A stretch of 64,000 nt of DNA from Myxococcota bacterium (GTDB lineage: Bacteria; Myxococcota_A; UBA796), in contig JAQXDW010000131.1 of NCBI GenBank assembly GCA_029251165.1, positions 1 through 64,000 of the forward strand, written 5' to 3'. The position numbers were made by a program, and so were the translations under genes. Below are positions 56,969 through 64,000 of the stretch, in pieces. The notes beneath the pieces were generated by a model that was not told the origin of the DNA, did not search any database, and worked only from the letters and a program-made list of their open reading frames with translations. The number at the start of each line of letters is the position of its first letter. Position 1 is the stretch's first letter.

Positions 56969-58654
56969 TCAGGCCGCCGCAGGCGGTTCGATCTTGATCT
57001 GCCGGTTGATGAGCCACTGCTGGCCGATGGTCAGCAGGATGTTGCAGCAGAAGTACAGCACGAGGCCGCTCGGGAAGGTGAACATGAACGCAGCGAACAT
57101 CAGCGGCATCAACTTCATGATGCGCTGCTGAGCGGGATCCATGTTGCCCATCGGCATCATGCGCTGCTGTCCCAGGATCAAGACCGCGTAGACAATCGGC
57201 AGAACGCCGTAGGGGTCCTCCGCGGTGAGATCCATCAAGTAAAGGAAGGAAGAGTCGTACAGCTCAACACTGTAGAGCATCACATTGTACAGGGCGATCC
57301 AGACCGGGAACTGGATGAGGGTCGGCAGGCAGCCTCCCATCGGGTTGACCCCATGCTCCTTGAACAGGTTCATCGTCTCCTGAGTCTGGAGCTCCCGGTT
57401 GTCCTTGTACTTCTCCTTGAGTGCGGAGAGCTTGGGCTGAAGGGCCTGCATCCGACGGGAGCTGGTGAACGCCTTCTGGGTCAGCGGGAAGAACGCGAGC
57501 TTGACGATGAGGGTCAGCAGCAGGATCGCGAGCCCCCAGTTCACCACGCCAGCCTGGAAGATCTTCAGCATCCACAGAAGGATTCGGGCAAAGAAGCCGA
57601 ACCAGCCAAGCTCCACAGCATCACCCAGCTCTGGGCTGATCGACTCGAGGATGTCGAGCTGCTTGGGACCCATGTAGGCGTGCAGGGTGATGGTGCGGCT
57701 GGCGCCGGCATCCAGCGGCTGGTTGGATTGCGCGAACGCACCATAGCGCTCTTCAGCTCCACCCGGCAGATCGTCGACGACGAGGCTGGTGAGTCCAGAT
57801 CCCTCAGCGGGCCGCAGCACACTCATGAAGTAGCGATCGCCCACACCAAACCAGGCCGGAGACTCGCTGATCTGCTCGGCTGCCTCGGTGAGGTCTTCGA
57901 GATCGTCGAAGTGCTCTACGCCGCCGTCGACATGGGCCAGGGGACGGATGGCATTGGAGAACCGACCGGCCTCACCGCTCATCTCATCTGCCACACCAAT
58001 CCACAGCCGATCAATGGAGCGGCTGGTGTTGTTGGTGAAGGTGACGGTCACGTCCAAAGAGAACGGGTTGCTGCCCGGGGCGTACTCCTTGACAATCGAG
58101 AGCCCGGCGGGATCGTTGTGCGTCGCGACGATGCGATCGCCACGACGCTCGATGATGTAACCCTCAGCTGGACGAAGCTCTCCGGCGCCGGCAAGGAGCA
58201 GCGCGCCGTTGTCGGTGAGCAGCTCGTGGGGATCGTCTCCGCCCTGATAAGGCTGCCAGCCGTCCTCACCCTCCATGCCATCCATCAGCCAGGAGTACAG
58301 CGGAGTGACCTCGATTGCTGCGGTGTAGCCCGTCAGCGCGAGGTCGCGGATCGCGCCTTCGCGGGAGTGGACGTTGCCCATCCACTTGCTGTCGGTGCTC
58401 TCGCTGAGCTGGACCTCGTTGTCCGGGACCGCGATCGCCGGAGCGAGTGTCGAGGCCGGCGAGGTGACAGCGGGAGTGGAGGGTGTTCCCGGAGCGGCTG
58501 GTGTGTCACCGATCGCATCGCCAGTCGAGTCGGTCGCGACGTCGCTGATCGGTGCCGCCGGCTGGGGCGGCGGGAACAAGCTCATCCAGAAGAAGTAGAC
58601 CGCGATGCACAGCGTGATCGCGATCAGCGCACGTCGATCGGTGTTGTTACCCAA
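56969..58654 (-). CDS. yidC: Membrane protein insertase YidC
   Basis: 561 aa, Gram-negative length. N-terminal helix (ALIAITLCIAVYFFWMSLF), a linker, a large periplasmic domain (~75-370), then the Oxa1/YidC core with five helices (ILLWMLKIFQAGVVNWGLAILLLTLIV..., GCLPTLIQFPVWIALYNVM). TTG start with an excellent ribosome site (AGGAGA), overlapping the yidD stop by 8 nt. Inserts and folds inner-membrane proteins with or without SecYEG. Confidence 0.97.
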   Translation of the reverse strand: MGNNTDRRALIAITLCIAVYFFWMSLFPPPQPAAPISDVATDSTGDAIGDTPAAPGTPSTPAVTSPASTLAPAIAVPDNEVQLSESTDSKWMGNVHSREGAIRDLALTGYTAAIEVTPLYSWLMDGMEGEDGWQPYQGGDDPHELLTDNGALLLAGAGELRPAEGYIIERRGDRIVATHNDPAGLSIVKEYAPGSNPFSLDVTVTFTNNTSRSIDRLWIGVADEMSGEAGRFSNAIRPLAHVDGGVEHFDDLEDLTEAAEQISESPAWFGVGDRYFMSVLRPAEGSGLTSLVVDDLPGGAEERYGAFAQSNQPLDAGASRTITLHAYMGPKQLDILESISPELGDAVELGWFGFFARILLWMLKIFQAGVVNWGLAILLLTLIVKLAFFPLTQKAFTSSRRMQALQPKLSALKEKYKDNRELQTQETMNLFKEHGVNPMGGCLPTLIQFPVWIALYNVMLYSVELYDSSFLYLMDLTAEDPYGVLPIVYAVLILGQQRMMPMGNMDPAQQRIMKLMPLMFAAFMFTFPSGLVLYFCCNILLTIGQQWLINRQIKIEPPAAA

Positions 58655-58979
58655 CCTTGTCTCCTGACATGGAATCGGGTTGCCCCTGGCTCAGCTCAGC
58701 CACCATCGCTGCCGAAGGCACGATGTGGCGAGCCTCGTCGTGGGGATGGTGTCCGTGAGCCGGTGGAACCGGGTCATACCCGCCGGGATGGAACGGATTG
58801 CACCGGAGGATCCGCCAGGAAGCCATGGCAGCGCCGCGTGCCGGACCGTAGGACCGAAGCGCAGTGACAGCGTATTGGCTGCAGGTGGGATGGAACCGAC
58901 AGACCGGTGGCGTATAGTACGAGATCATCCGTTGGTAGCCACGGACTGTCCAGACGACAAGGTCAGACGGCAGGCTCAT
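58647..58979 (-). CDS. yidD: Membrane protein insertion efficiency factor YidD
   Basis: 110 aa. The signature block CRFHPTCSQYAVTALRSYGPARG then CNPFHPGGYDPVP is intact. Small membrane-associated helper of YidC. ATG overlaps the rnpA stop (ATGA). An ~35-residue His/Pro-containing tail follows the usual end. Confidence 0.93.
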   Translation of the reverse strand: MSLPSDLVVWTVRGYQRMISYYTPPVCRFHPTCSQYAVTALRSYGPARGAAMASWRILRCNPFHPGGYDPVPPAHGHHPHDEARHIVPSAAMVAELSQGQPDSMSGDKVG

Positions 58980-59395
58980 CGGCGTCGACCCCGTGAGCCG
59001 CGTGGACCCGGAGGGCGCTGAGCGATGCCCAGTGCGGTCGTGAGCTGTCTGCTGAGCTCGGCCTGATCGGCCGCTGCGGCTGAGGGATGGGCAATGACGA
59101 CAACATCCCAGCACCCTGACATCTCAGGATACTGGTGCCTCAGCCCCTCTCTCAGCCAGCGCTTGACGCGATTGCGGACCACAGCATTCCCTACCCGACG
59201 ACTGACGGTCAGCCCGATACGTGTACAGCTGCTCCGCCCAGGGAGGACGAGCAGCATGAGGTTAGGCTGACGAACCTTACGACCCCGACCCTGAACACGC
59301 CGAAAATCGCGCGACTTCTTCAGTCGCATCTTCGGCTGCCAGGAGAACCTGTTCTGCCTGACAGGCTCAGGAGTATCGACAGGCTCAGGAGTCAC
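58976..59395 (-). CDS. rnpA: Ribonuclease P protein component
   Basis: 139 aa. Protein subunit that helps the RNA enzyme mature tRNA 5' ends. Core: RLKKSRDFRRVQGRGRK, then TRIGLTVSRRVGNAVVRNRVKRWLRE, the RNR motif helix. GTG start at 59395; ATG 59329 (MRLKKSRDF) is an alternative. The C-terminus is rich in Arg and Gly. Confidence 0.95.
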   Translation of the reverse strand: MTPEPVDTPEPVRQNRFSWQPKMRLKKSRDFRRVQGRGRKVRQPNLMLLVLPGRSSCTRIGLTVSRRVGNAVVRNRVKRWLREGLRHQYPEMSGCWDVVVIAHPSAAAADQAELSRQLTTALGIAQRPPGPRGSRGRRR

Positions 59396-59416
59396 AACGA
59401 GCGCCCGGACAGGGGA

Positions 59417-59572
59417 TCAGCTGCGCTTGGTTCCGACGGTGGGAGCCAGCCGCTTGCGGCCCTTGGCGCGCCGACGGGACAGCACATTGCGGCCACCGGG
59501 GGTGGACATGCGGGCTCGGAAGCCATGGCTGCGCTTGCGCTTGATGTTGCTCGGCTGGTAGGTGCGTTTCAC
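59417..59572 (-). CDS. rpmH: 50S ribosomal protein L34
   Basis: 51 aa, canonical KRTYQPSNIKRKRSHGFRARM...GGRNVLSRRRAKGRKRL. GTG start at 59572 with GGAGG 8 nt upstream. First gene of the leftward origin operon, 22 bp before rnpA. Divergent from dnaA across ~250 bp. Confidence 0.97.
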   Translation of the reverse strand: MKRTYQPSNIKRKRSHGFRARMSTPGGRNVLSRRRAKGRKRLAPTVGTKRS

Positions 59573-59821
59573 GGGAGAATCCTCCGGATATTCGGTATGC
59601 TTGGCCGTCTTGATGGGGCGATGAAGCAGGATGACCTGCAGGCGCACCAGACACAGAAAGGCCCATGTAGTGACTCGAACTATTCAGCCAAGGCGCTCCG
59701 GTCAAGCACTGGCTTCTCGGCATTGTGAGATCTGGGTCGGGCCTGTTACCCTCAGCAGGTTGCGGTGCGGCCTGACGACAGGCCTGCATCCACTGACCCA
59801 AGAGGGGAGCGGAAGACACGC

Positions 59822-61192
59822 ATGGAGCAGATCTGGAACAAGGTAAAGGGCTCTCTGAAAGAAACGCTCGGCCCACAGAACTACGCGATCTGGATCCGCT
59901 CGATTCAGTTCGTCAGCAACACCACAGATCAGATCAGCCTGCAGGTTCCCAACCGCTACTACCGAGACTGGGTGCAGTCCAACTATGGGGACACACTGCA
60001 GAACGCGCTCCGAGGAGAGCTCGGCTTCCCGGTCACCATCCGCTTCCAGATCGGCAACGAGACTGTGGAAGCGACCACGGAATCTCCCGCGTCTTCTGCT
60101 GATCCCCAGCAGAAGATCCTGATCGTCCCAGACACCGAGGAGCTCCCCGTTGCGCGTGAGCCTGTCGCCAGAGGTGTCAGCCAGGACAAGATCTTTAGCA
60201 ACTTCGTCGTCGGTACCTGCAACCAGTTTGCTCATGCGGCATCACTGGCGGTCGCCGAGTCTCCAGGAGATCAGCAGTACAACCCGCTGTTCATCTACGG
60301 ATCGACCGGCCTGGGCAAGACCCACCTTCTGCACGCCATCGGCAACCACATCAAGAACGTCGAGCCCAACTCACACATCCTCTACGTGACCGCCGAGCGA
60401 TTCACCAACGATCTCATTGACGCCCTCCGCTACCGTCGGATGTCAGAGTTCCGCGAGCGCTACCGCAAGCTGCCGACCGTCCTGCTGATGGACGACGTTC
60501 AGTTTCTCACCGGCAAGGATCGAACCCAGGAAGAGCTCTTCCACACGTTTGAGTGGCTCAAAGAGCGCGGTCGCCAGATCGTGTTCACTTCCGATGTCCT
60601 GCCTCGCGAGATCAAGATGTTCGAGCCGCGGCTTCGAACCCGCTGCGAGAGCGGCATGCTCGCCGACACCCAGCCACCAGACATGGAGACGATGCTCGCC
60701 ATTCTTCAGCAGAAGGCTGAGGGCATGGAGATGGAGCTGTCTTCGGAGCTCGCCCAGTACATCGCCAGCCGGGTGCGAGGAAACATTCGAGAGCTGGAGG
60801 GAGTGCTCAACCGCCTCAAGGCCCTCTGCCGACTGCACAAGAGCCAGCCAACCATCGACTTCGCGCGCATGTACCTCGGCAACGTCCTCGCTGACGAGCC
60901 ACACCTGCTGAGCGCTGATGAGATCATTCAGACCGTCGCGAACTTCTTCAACATCAAGGTCGTCGACATCAAGGGCAAGCGCCGCCTCAAGCAGTATGTT
61001 CGCCCCCGCCATGTCGCGATGTGGATCATCCGCAAGCACACCGACCTCTCCTTTCCAGACATTGGTCGGGTGTTCAACGACCGCGATCATGCCACGGTCC
61101 AGCATGGCTGCAAGAAAATCCGCGACCTGCTCAAGAACGACGCCGACACTCAGAACACCATCCGCCTGCTGGAGCGGAATCTCGGCCGGTAG
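59822..61192 (+). CDS. dnaA: Chromosomal replication initiator DnaA
   Basis: 456 aa. Domain I (~1-90), short linker, AAA+ domain III with Walker A GSTGLGKTHLLHA and Walker B VLLMDDVQFLTG, sensor VFTSDVLPREI, and domain IV ending with the DNA-binding signature DRDHATVQHGCKKI. The usual Gly before R in the signature reads Asp here (FNDRDH). ATG 59822 chosen because MEQIWNKV is the family N-terminus; the upstream GTG at 59765 is not. Opens DNA at oriC at 61193-61798. Confidence 0.97.
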   Translation: MEQIWNKVKGSLKETLGPQNYAIWIRSIQFVSNTTDQISLQVPNRYYRDWVQSNYGDTLQNALRGELGFPVTIRFQIGNETVEATTESPASSADPQQKILIVPDTEELPVAREPVARGVSQDKIFSNFVVGTCNQFAHAASLAVAESPGDQQYNPLFIYGSTGLGKTHLLHAIGNHIKNVEPNSHILYVTAERFTNDLIDALRYRRMSEFRERYRKLPTVLLMDDVQFLTGKDRTQEELFHTFEWLKERGRQIVFTSDVLPREIKMFEPRLRTRCESGMLADTQPPDMETMLAILQQKAEGMEMELSSELAQYIASRVRGNIRELEGVLNRLKALCRLHKSQPTIDFARMYLGNVLADEPHLLSADEIIQTVANFFNIKVVDIKGKRRLKQYVRPRHVAMWIIRKHTDLSFPDIGRVFNDRDHATVQHGCKKIRDLLKNDADTQNTIRLLERNLGR

Positions 61193-61348
61193 TCCGAAGC
61201 GGCTCGTCAGAAACACCGTCAGCGTGTCCCCTCTGTGGGTGTCCTCTGTATAGGGGTGCGCTGCCTGCGCGCGTCTTCAGAAGTTCTCCGCAGCCTATGG
61301 ATCGTTCTGTGGGGAACCGTCTCCTCGCCGCCCGAGATCTCCACAGGA

Positions 61349-61369
61349 TGATCCACAGCCTGTGGATCA
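61349..61369. promoter_or_regulatory. Perfectly inverted DnaA-box pair
   Basis: TGATCCACA-GCC-TGTGGATCA: two boxes differing from TTATCCACA at one position each, in head-to-head orientation with a 3-bp centre. Confidence 0.8.
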
Positions 61370-61684
61370 CTCCCCGATTGTGAGAGAATCTCAATGGATA
61401 TTCACAGCCTATGGGGATCTCTGTGGGGATCCCCTTCTCGAGATCCCCGAGCGAGCCCTGGGAGGACATATGGCAGAACTGCACATGCCCCTGAGGCACG
61501 ATCCGGTCGAATTCTGGCTGTGGAAAACCCTCCGAATTCTGTGGATTCGGTTATGGACGGCCTGCGAATGAATTGGGGACAACCCCGCCAGGTGGACTTG
61601 TGCACATTTCTTCCCCAGGCCGGCCACAGCTTACTCCACAGATCACCCTTCAAAAAACGCCCGCATAAATCTTATAAATCCGGG

Positions 61685-61762
61685 TTTTCCACACTGTCCA
61701 CAGGCCCTATTGATCTACTACTAATTAAGAAGAGATCTTCTATAGATCTATTAGATCATAGG
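61685..61762. promoter_or_regulatory. Basal unwinding element: DnaA boxes, GC cluster, DnaA-trio-like repeats, AT-rich DUE
   Basis: TTTTCCACA, CTGTCCACA, GGCCC, then TAG-TAG-TAG on the minus strand (CTACTACTA) and AT-rich DNA with AGATCT repeats. The order matches the basal unwinding system described for other bacteria. Confidence 0.65.
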
Positions 61763-61798
61763 TGGCGTTGAGGAACGGACGTACCCGAGGAGAAAGTG

Positions 61799-62914
61799 AT
61801 GGACCTATACATTGATCGCACTGAGCTGATTCGTGGACTCGCTCGGGTTCAGGGTGTCGTCGAGCGACGAACAACCAACCTCGCGCTGGCTCATGTCATG
61901 CTCAGCGCACAGGGTGACACCCTCAGCATGACCGCTACCGACACCATGCTCACTCTGGTTGCTGGCTACAAAGCCCGTGTTCAGTCTGAGGGTGAGCTGA
62001 GCGTTGATGCCCAGAGCTTCTTCCAGATTGCTCGTGCGCTGCCGGAGCCGACCGTTCACCTGCAGTCCATCGCCGGCAACCGCCTCCAGGTCCGCTGCGG
62101 CAACGCCCAGTTCCAGGTTGTTGGCATGGGTGCAGAGAGCTTCCCGCCTCAGCCGGCCAGCACGGAGAAGTCTTCCCTCTCCATCGACGGCAGCACGCTG
62201 CGACGGATCATCGAGGAGACTTCGTTCTCGGTCTGCACCGATGACAACCGCTACGGCATCAACGGTGCTCACATGGAGGAGGTCAAGACCGCCGACGGCA
62301 GCCGCCTTCGAGTCGTCACCACCGACGGCAGCCGCCTGTCTTACTCCGAGACTCCGTTTCTCGGAGAGTTTGGTATGGGGCGTCGGATGCTCCTTCCCCG
62401 CAAGGCGCTCTCTGAGATTCGCAAGCTCATCGACAACGACAAGGGAACCTGGCACGTTGTCTTCGGTGATCGCTCTGCGACCCTGAAGACTGACGACCTC
62501 ACCCTGATGATTCGTCTGGTTGATGGTGAGTTTCCTGACTATCGCCGAGTCCTTCCCGATAACAGTCAGCGGCGGGTCACGGTCTCCCGTGAGCACTTCA
62601 CCAACGCGCTCAAGCGCGTTGCCATCGTCGCCTCGGATCGCAACCACTCCGTCCGGTTCGCCTTCGAGAGCGATCGCATGGTTCTCTCTGCTCGCAACGT
62701 CGATCTCGGCGAGGCTCGTGAAGAAGTTCCGATCGAGCTGAGCGGTGCGCCGATGGTCACGGGCTTCAACGTCAAGTACTTCCAGGACATCCTCTCCGCG
62801 ACCAAGAGCGATCAGATGATCCTTCGACTGGGCGATGCGCTGGACCCCTGCATCATCGAGATGCCCGATCGCGACGACAGCCTGTTCGTCGTGATGCCGA
62901 TGCGGCTTGACTGA
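61799..62914 (+). CDS. dnaN: DNA polymerase III sliding clamp (beta)
   Basis: 371 aa, usual size. Three-domain clamp with MDLYIDRTELIRGLARVQGVVERR at the start, VDAQSFFQIARALPE, GEFPDYRRVLPDN, and a C-terminus that ends with the VVMPMRLD tip. ATG 61799 follows GAGGAG at 8 nt; the GTG at 61796 is one codon earlier. Directly downstream of oriC. Confidence 0.97.
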   Translation: MDLYIDRTELIRGLARVQGVVERRTTNLALAHVMLSAQGDTLSMTATDTMLTLVAGYKARVQSEGELSVDAQSFFQIARALPEPTVHLQSIAGNRLQVRCGNAQFQVVGMGAESFPPQPASTEKSSLSIDGSTLRRIIEETSFSVCTDDNRYGINGAHMEEVKTADGSRLRVVTTDGSRLSYSETPFLGEFGMGRRMLLPRKALSEIRKLIDNDKGTWHVVFGDRSATLKTDDLTLMIRLVDGEFPDYRRVLPDNSQRRVTVSREHFTNALKRVAIVASDRNHSVRFAFESDRMVLSARNVDLGEAREEVPIELSGAPMVTGFNVKYFQDILSATKSDQMILRLGDALDPCIIEMPDRDDSLFVVMPMRLD

Positions 62915-62977
62915 CCGTCGGATCTTAAAATAGAAAAAGAACAGTCCAAAACCGTTTTTTCGAAGGAAAGATCTGCC

Positions 62978-64000
62978 ATGCGGGTCACCTCATTGGCGGT
63001 TGAGGGCTGGCGAAATCTGAGCCGGGCATCGCTGACAAGCGATGCCCGGTTTGTCGTTCTACACGGCGAAAATGCCCAGGGAAAGACGAACCTGCTGGAG
63101 GCGGTCTTCATGATGGCCTCTCTTCGCTCGTTTCGAGAGAGCAGGCCCCGCCGGCTCATCCAGCACGGCTCAAAATCGGCCGGAATTGAGCTCGAGGTTG
63201 TGGGGCTGTCTGGAAAACGGAAGATGCGGTGGTCATACGGGCCGTCCGGGCGGAAGCTCTTCCTCGATGATGGCCCCGTCAGTCGACTTCAGGAGTGGTT
63301 TGGTCCGATCCGAGCCATTCTGTTCTGCCCCGAGCATGCAGCGATTGTTCGTGGCGGCCCCGATGAGCGGCGCCGATTTATCGATCGGGCTCGCTTCACC
63401 GCCGCGCCGGCCTATCTCGACCTGGTGCGCTCCTACCAGCGGGTCGTGCGCCAGAAAGCGATGCTGCTTCGGGGGCCAGCGCGCGATGTCGAGCTGGATG
63501 TCTGGGATCAGCGGTTGGTCGATCTGGGGATGCGTCTTGCCCAGCAGCGCCAGCAGATGGTCGATGAGCTGCGGGAACCGTTCAAGCAGATGATCAAGGA
63601 GATCGCTGGGAATGAGACCGTGGATCTCCAGTTGCGCGGGGTGGGGATCCCCGGATCGAGTCGGGGATCCCTGGCGGAGATCGTCGCGAGATCCCGGGCC
63701 GAAGAGCGGCGGCAAAAGCGGGTTCTTGTGGGGCCCCATCGCGACGATCTCGCGATCCTCCTCAATGGGCGGCTGGCCCGCAACTATGCCTCTCAAGGCC
63801 AGGCCCGCTCCATCGTGCTGGCCCTCAAGCTCGCCGAGCTCCTCGCAGCCCGACACCGCAACGACGCCCCCCTGTTCCTCCTCGATGATCTCACCAGCGA
63901 GCTGGACGCCCGGCGCATGCGTCGGCTGGTCGGCGTTCTCTCCCAGATGCAGAGTCAGGTTTGGATCACCACCACTGATCCGGCTCATCTCGGACCGCTA
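62978..64000 (+). CDS. recF: DNA replication and repair protein RecF (3' end outside window)
   Basis: 341 codons seen, frame open at the edge. SMC-like ATPase that loads RecA on gapped DNA. Walker A HGENAQGKTNLLEA (~30-43), ABC-type signature region ASQGQARSIVLALKLAEL, Walker B LFLLDDLTSELD. ATG follows AAGGAAAG. Usual place after dnaN. Confidence 0.96.
   Translation, partial: MRVTSLAVEGWRNLSRASLTSDARFVVLHGENAQGKTNLLEAVFMMASLRSFRESRPRRLIQHGSKSAGIELEVVGLSGKRKMRWSYGPSGRKLFLDDGPVSRLQEWFGPIRAILFCPEHAAIVRGGPDERRRFIDRARFTAAPAYLDLVRSYQRVVRQKAMLLRGPARDVELDVWDQRLVDLGMRLAQQRQQMVDELREPFKQMIKEIAGNETVDLQLRGVGIPGSSRGSLAEIVARSRAEERRQKRVLVGPHRDDLAILLNGRLARNYASQGQARSIVLALKLAELLAARHRNDAPLFLLDDLTSELDARRMRRLVGVLSQMQSQVWITTTDPAHLGPL

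Larger units (their letters stand above)
61193..61798. other. oriC: Replication origin oriC (dnaA-dnaN intergenic)
   Basis: 606 bp. Three dyad units of the form CACAGCCTRTGG (61284-61316, 61347-61373, 61396-61432), the middle one a perfect TGATCCACA-GCC-TGTGGATCA. Several more DnaA-box-like sites (TGTGGAAAA, TTTTCCACA at 61685-61693, CTGTCCACA at 61694-61702). A GC cluster GGCCC, then CTACTACTA (61715-61723), then an AT-rich block with repeated GATC to 61762. These are the boxes and unwinding element of an initiation origin. Confidence 0.85.

Noticed and set aside
55967..58867. 966-aa plus-strand ORF
   Set aside because: It is antisense to the end of mnmE, khpB and yidC; all three are clear conserved genes.

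Overview
This window is high-GC bacterial chromosome around the replication origin. The right end has the classical origin block: rpmH, rnpA, yidD, yidC, khpB (jag) and mnmE run leftward, and dnaA, oriC, dnaN and recF run rightward. An lpxD gene and many predicted lipoproteins indicate a Gram-negative with an outer membrane. Repeated MopE-type Asp/Cys motifs, FG-GAP propellers, poly(Asp-Thr) linkers, thrombospondin-type-3/OmpA proteins, pilT and a SWIM/SNF2 helicase resemble Myxococcota or another deltaproteobacterial-type lineage. That placement is inference. I saw no rRNA, tRNA, CRISPR array, prophage or insertion sequence.

Layout. 1-5 kb: the 5' end of a collagen-like lipoprotein gene, Sua5, a MopE/FG-GAP lipoprotein, ssb behind a leader hairpin, and a pentapeptide-repeat protein. 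5-10 kb: the most unusual locus, a 67-aa ORF, a ~1265-aa membrane protein (signal peptide, long periplasmic helical domain, membrane helices, cytoplasmic P-loop ATPase, winged helix) and, 3 nt later, an MscS channel. 10-18 kb: aat with a cysteine-free FGE-like gene, SWIM/SNF2 helicase, pilT-thiS, a third propeller lipoprotein and YceI. 18-24.5 kb: glgC-glgA, a secreted protein, a radical SAM enzyme, and a bicupin preceded by six 20-bp tandem repeats. 24.5-29 kb: small membrane and TPR genes, an unrecognised Rossmann protein, and an intergenic region with a candidate small RNA. 29.4-34.6 kb: class II sirtuin, internally deleted ATP-grasp remnant, methyltransferase, MarR regulator and RNase Z-like hydrolase. 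This part has AT-rich promoters and decay, so it looks accessory.

34.7-49.3 kb is mostly envelope biology: alpha/beta hydrolase, a second MopE/FG-GAP lipoprotein, LpxD, a (DT)n lipoprotein, an OmpA/TSP3 pair, two tandem polytopic membrane proteins, a GT2 glycosyltransferase, a proline/glycine-rich lipoprotein and a PEMT/ICMT-like methyltransferase. 49.4-54.6 kb holds a B12-type radical SAM enzyme with a strong terminator, a small secreted protein, a LysM protein, a TPR protein and gshB. Stop/start overlaps (ATGA, GTGA, TGATG) are common, which indicates tightly coupled operons.

The best candidate for an undescribed system is 4994-9837, where an ATPase carrying an MscK-like periplasmic/membrane half is encoded immediately upstream of a bare MscS core. 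I infer a nucleotide-dependent, possibly sensor-gated channel. All domain calls come from motif reading of the translations; no database search was run.
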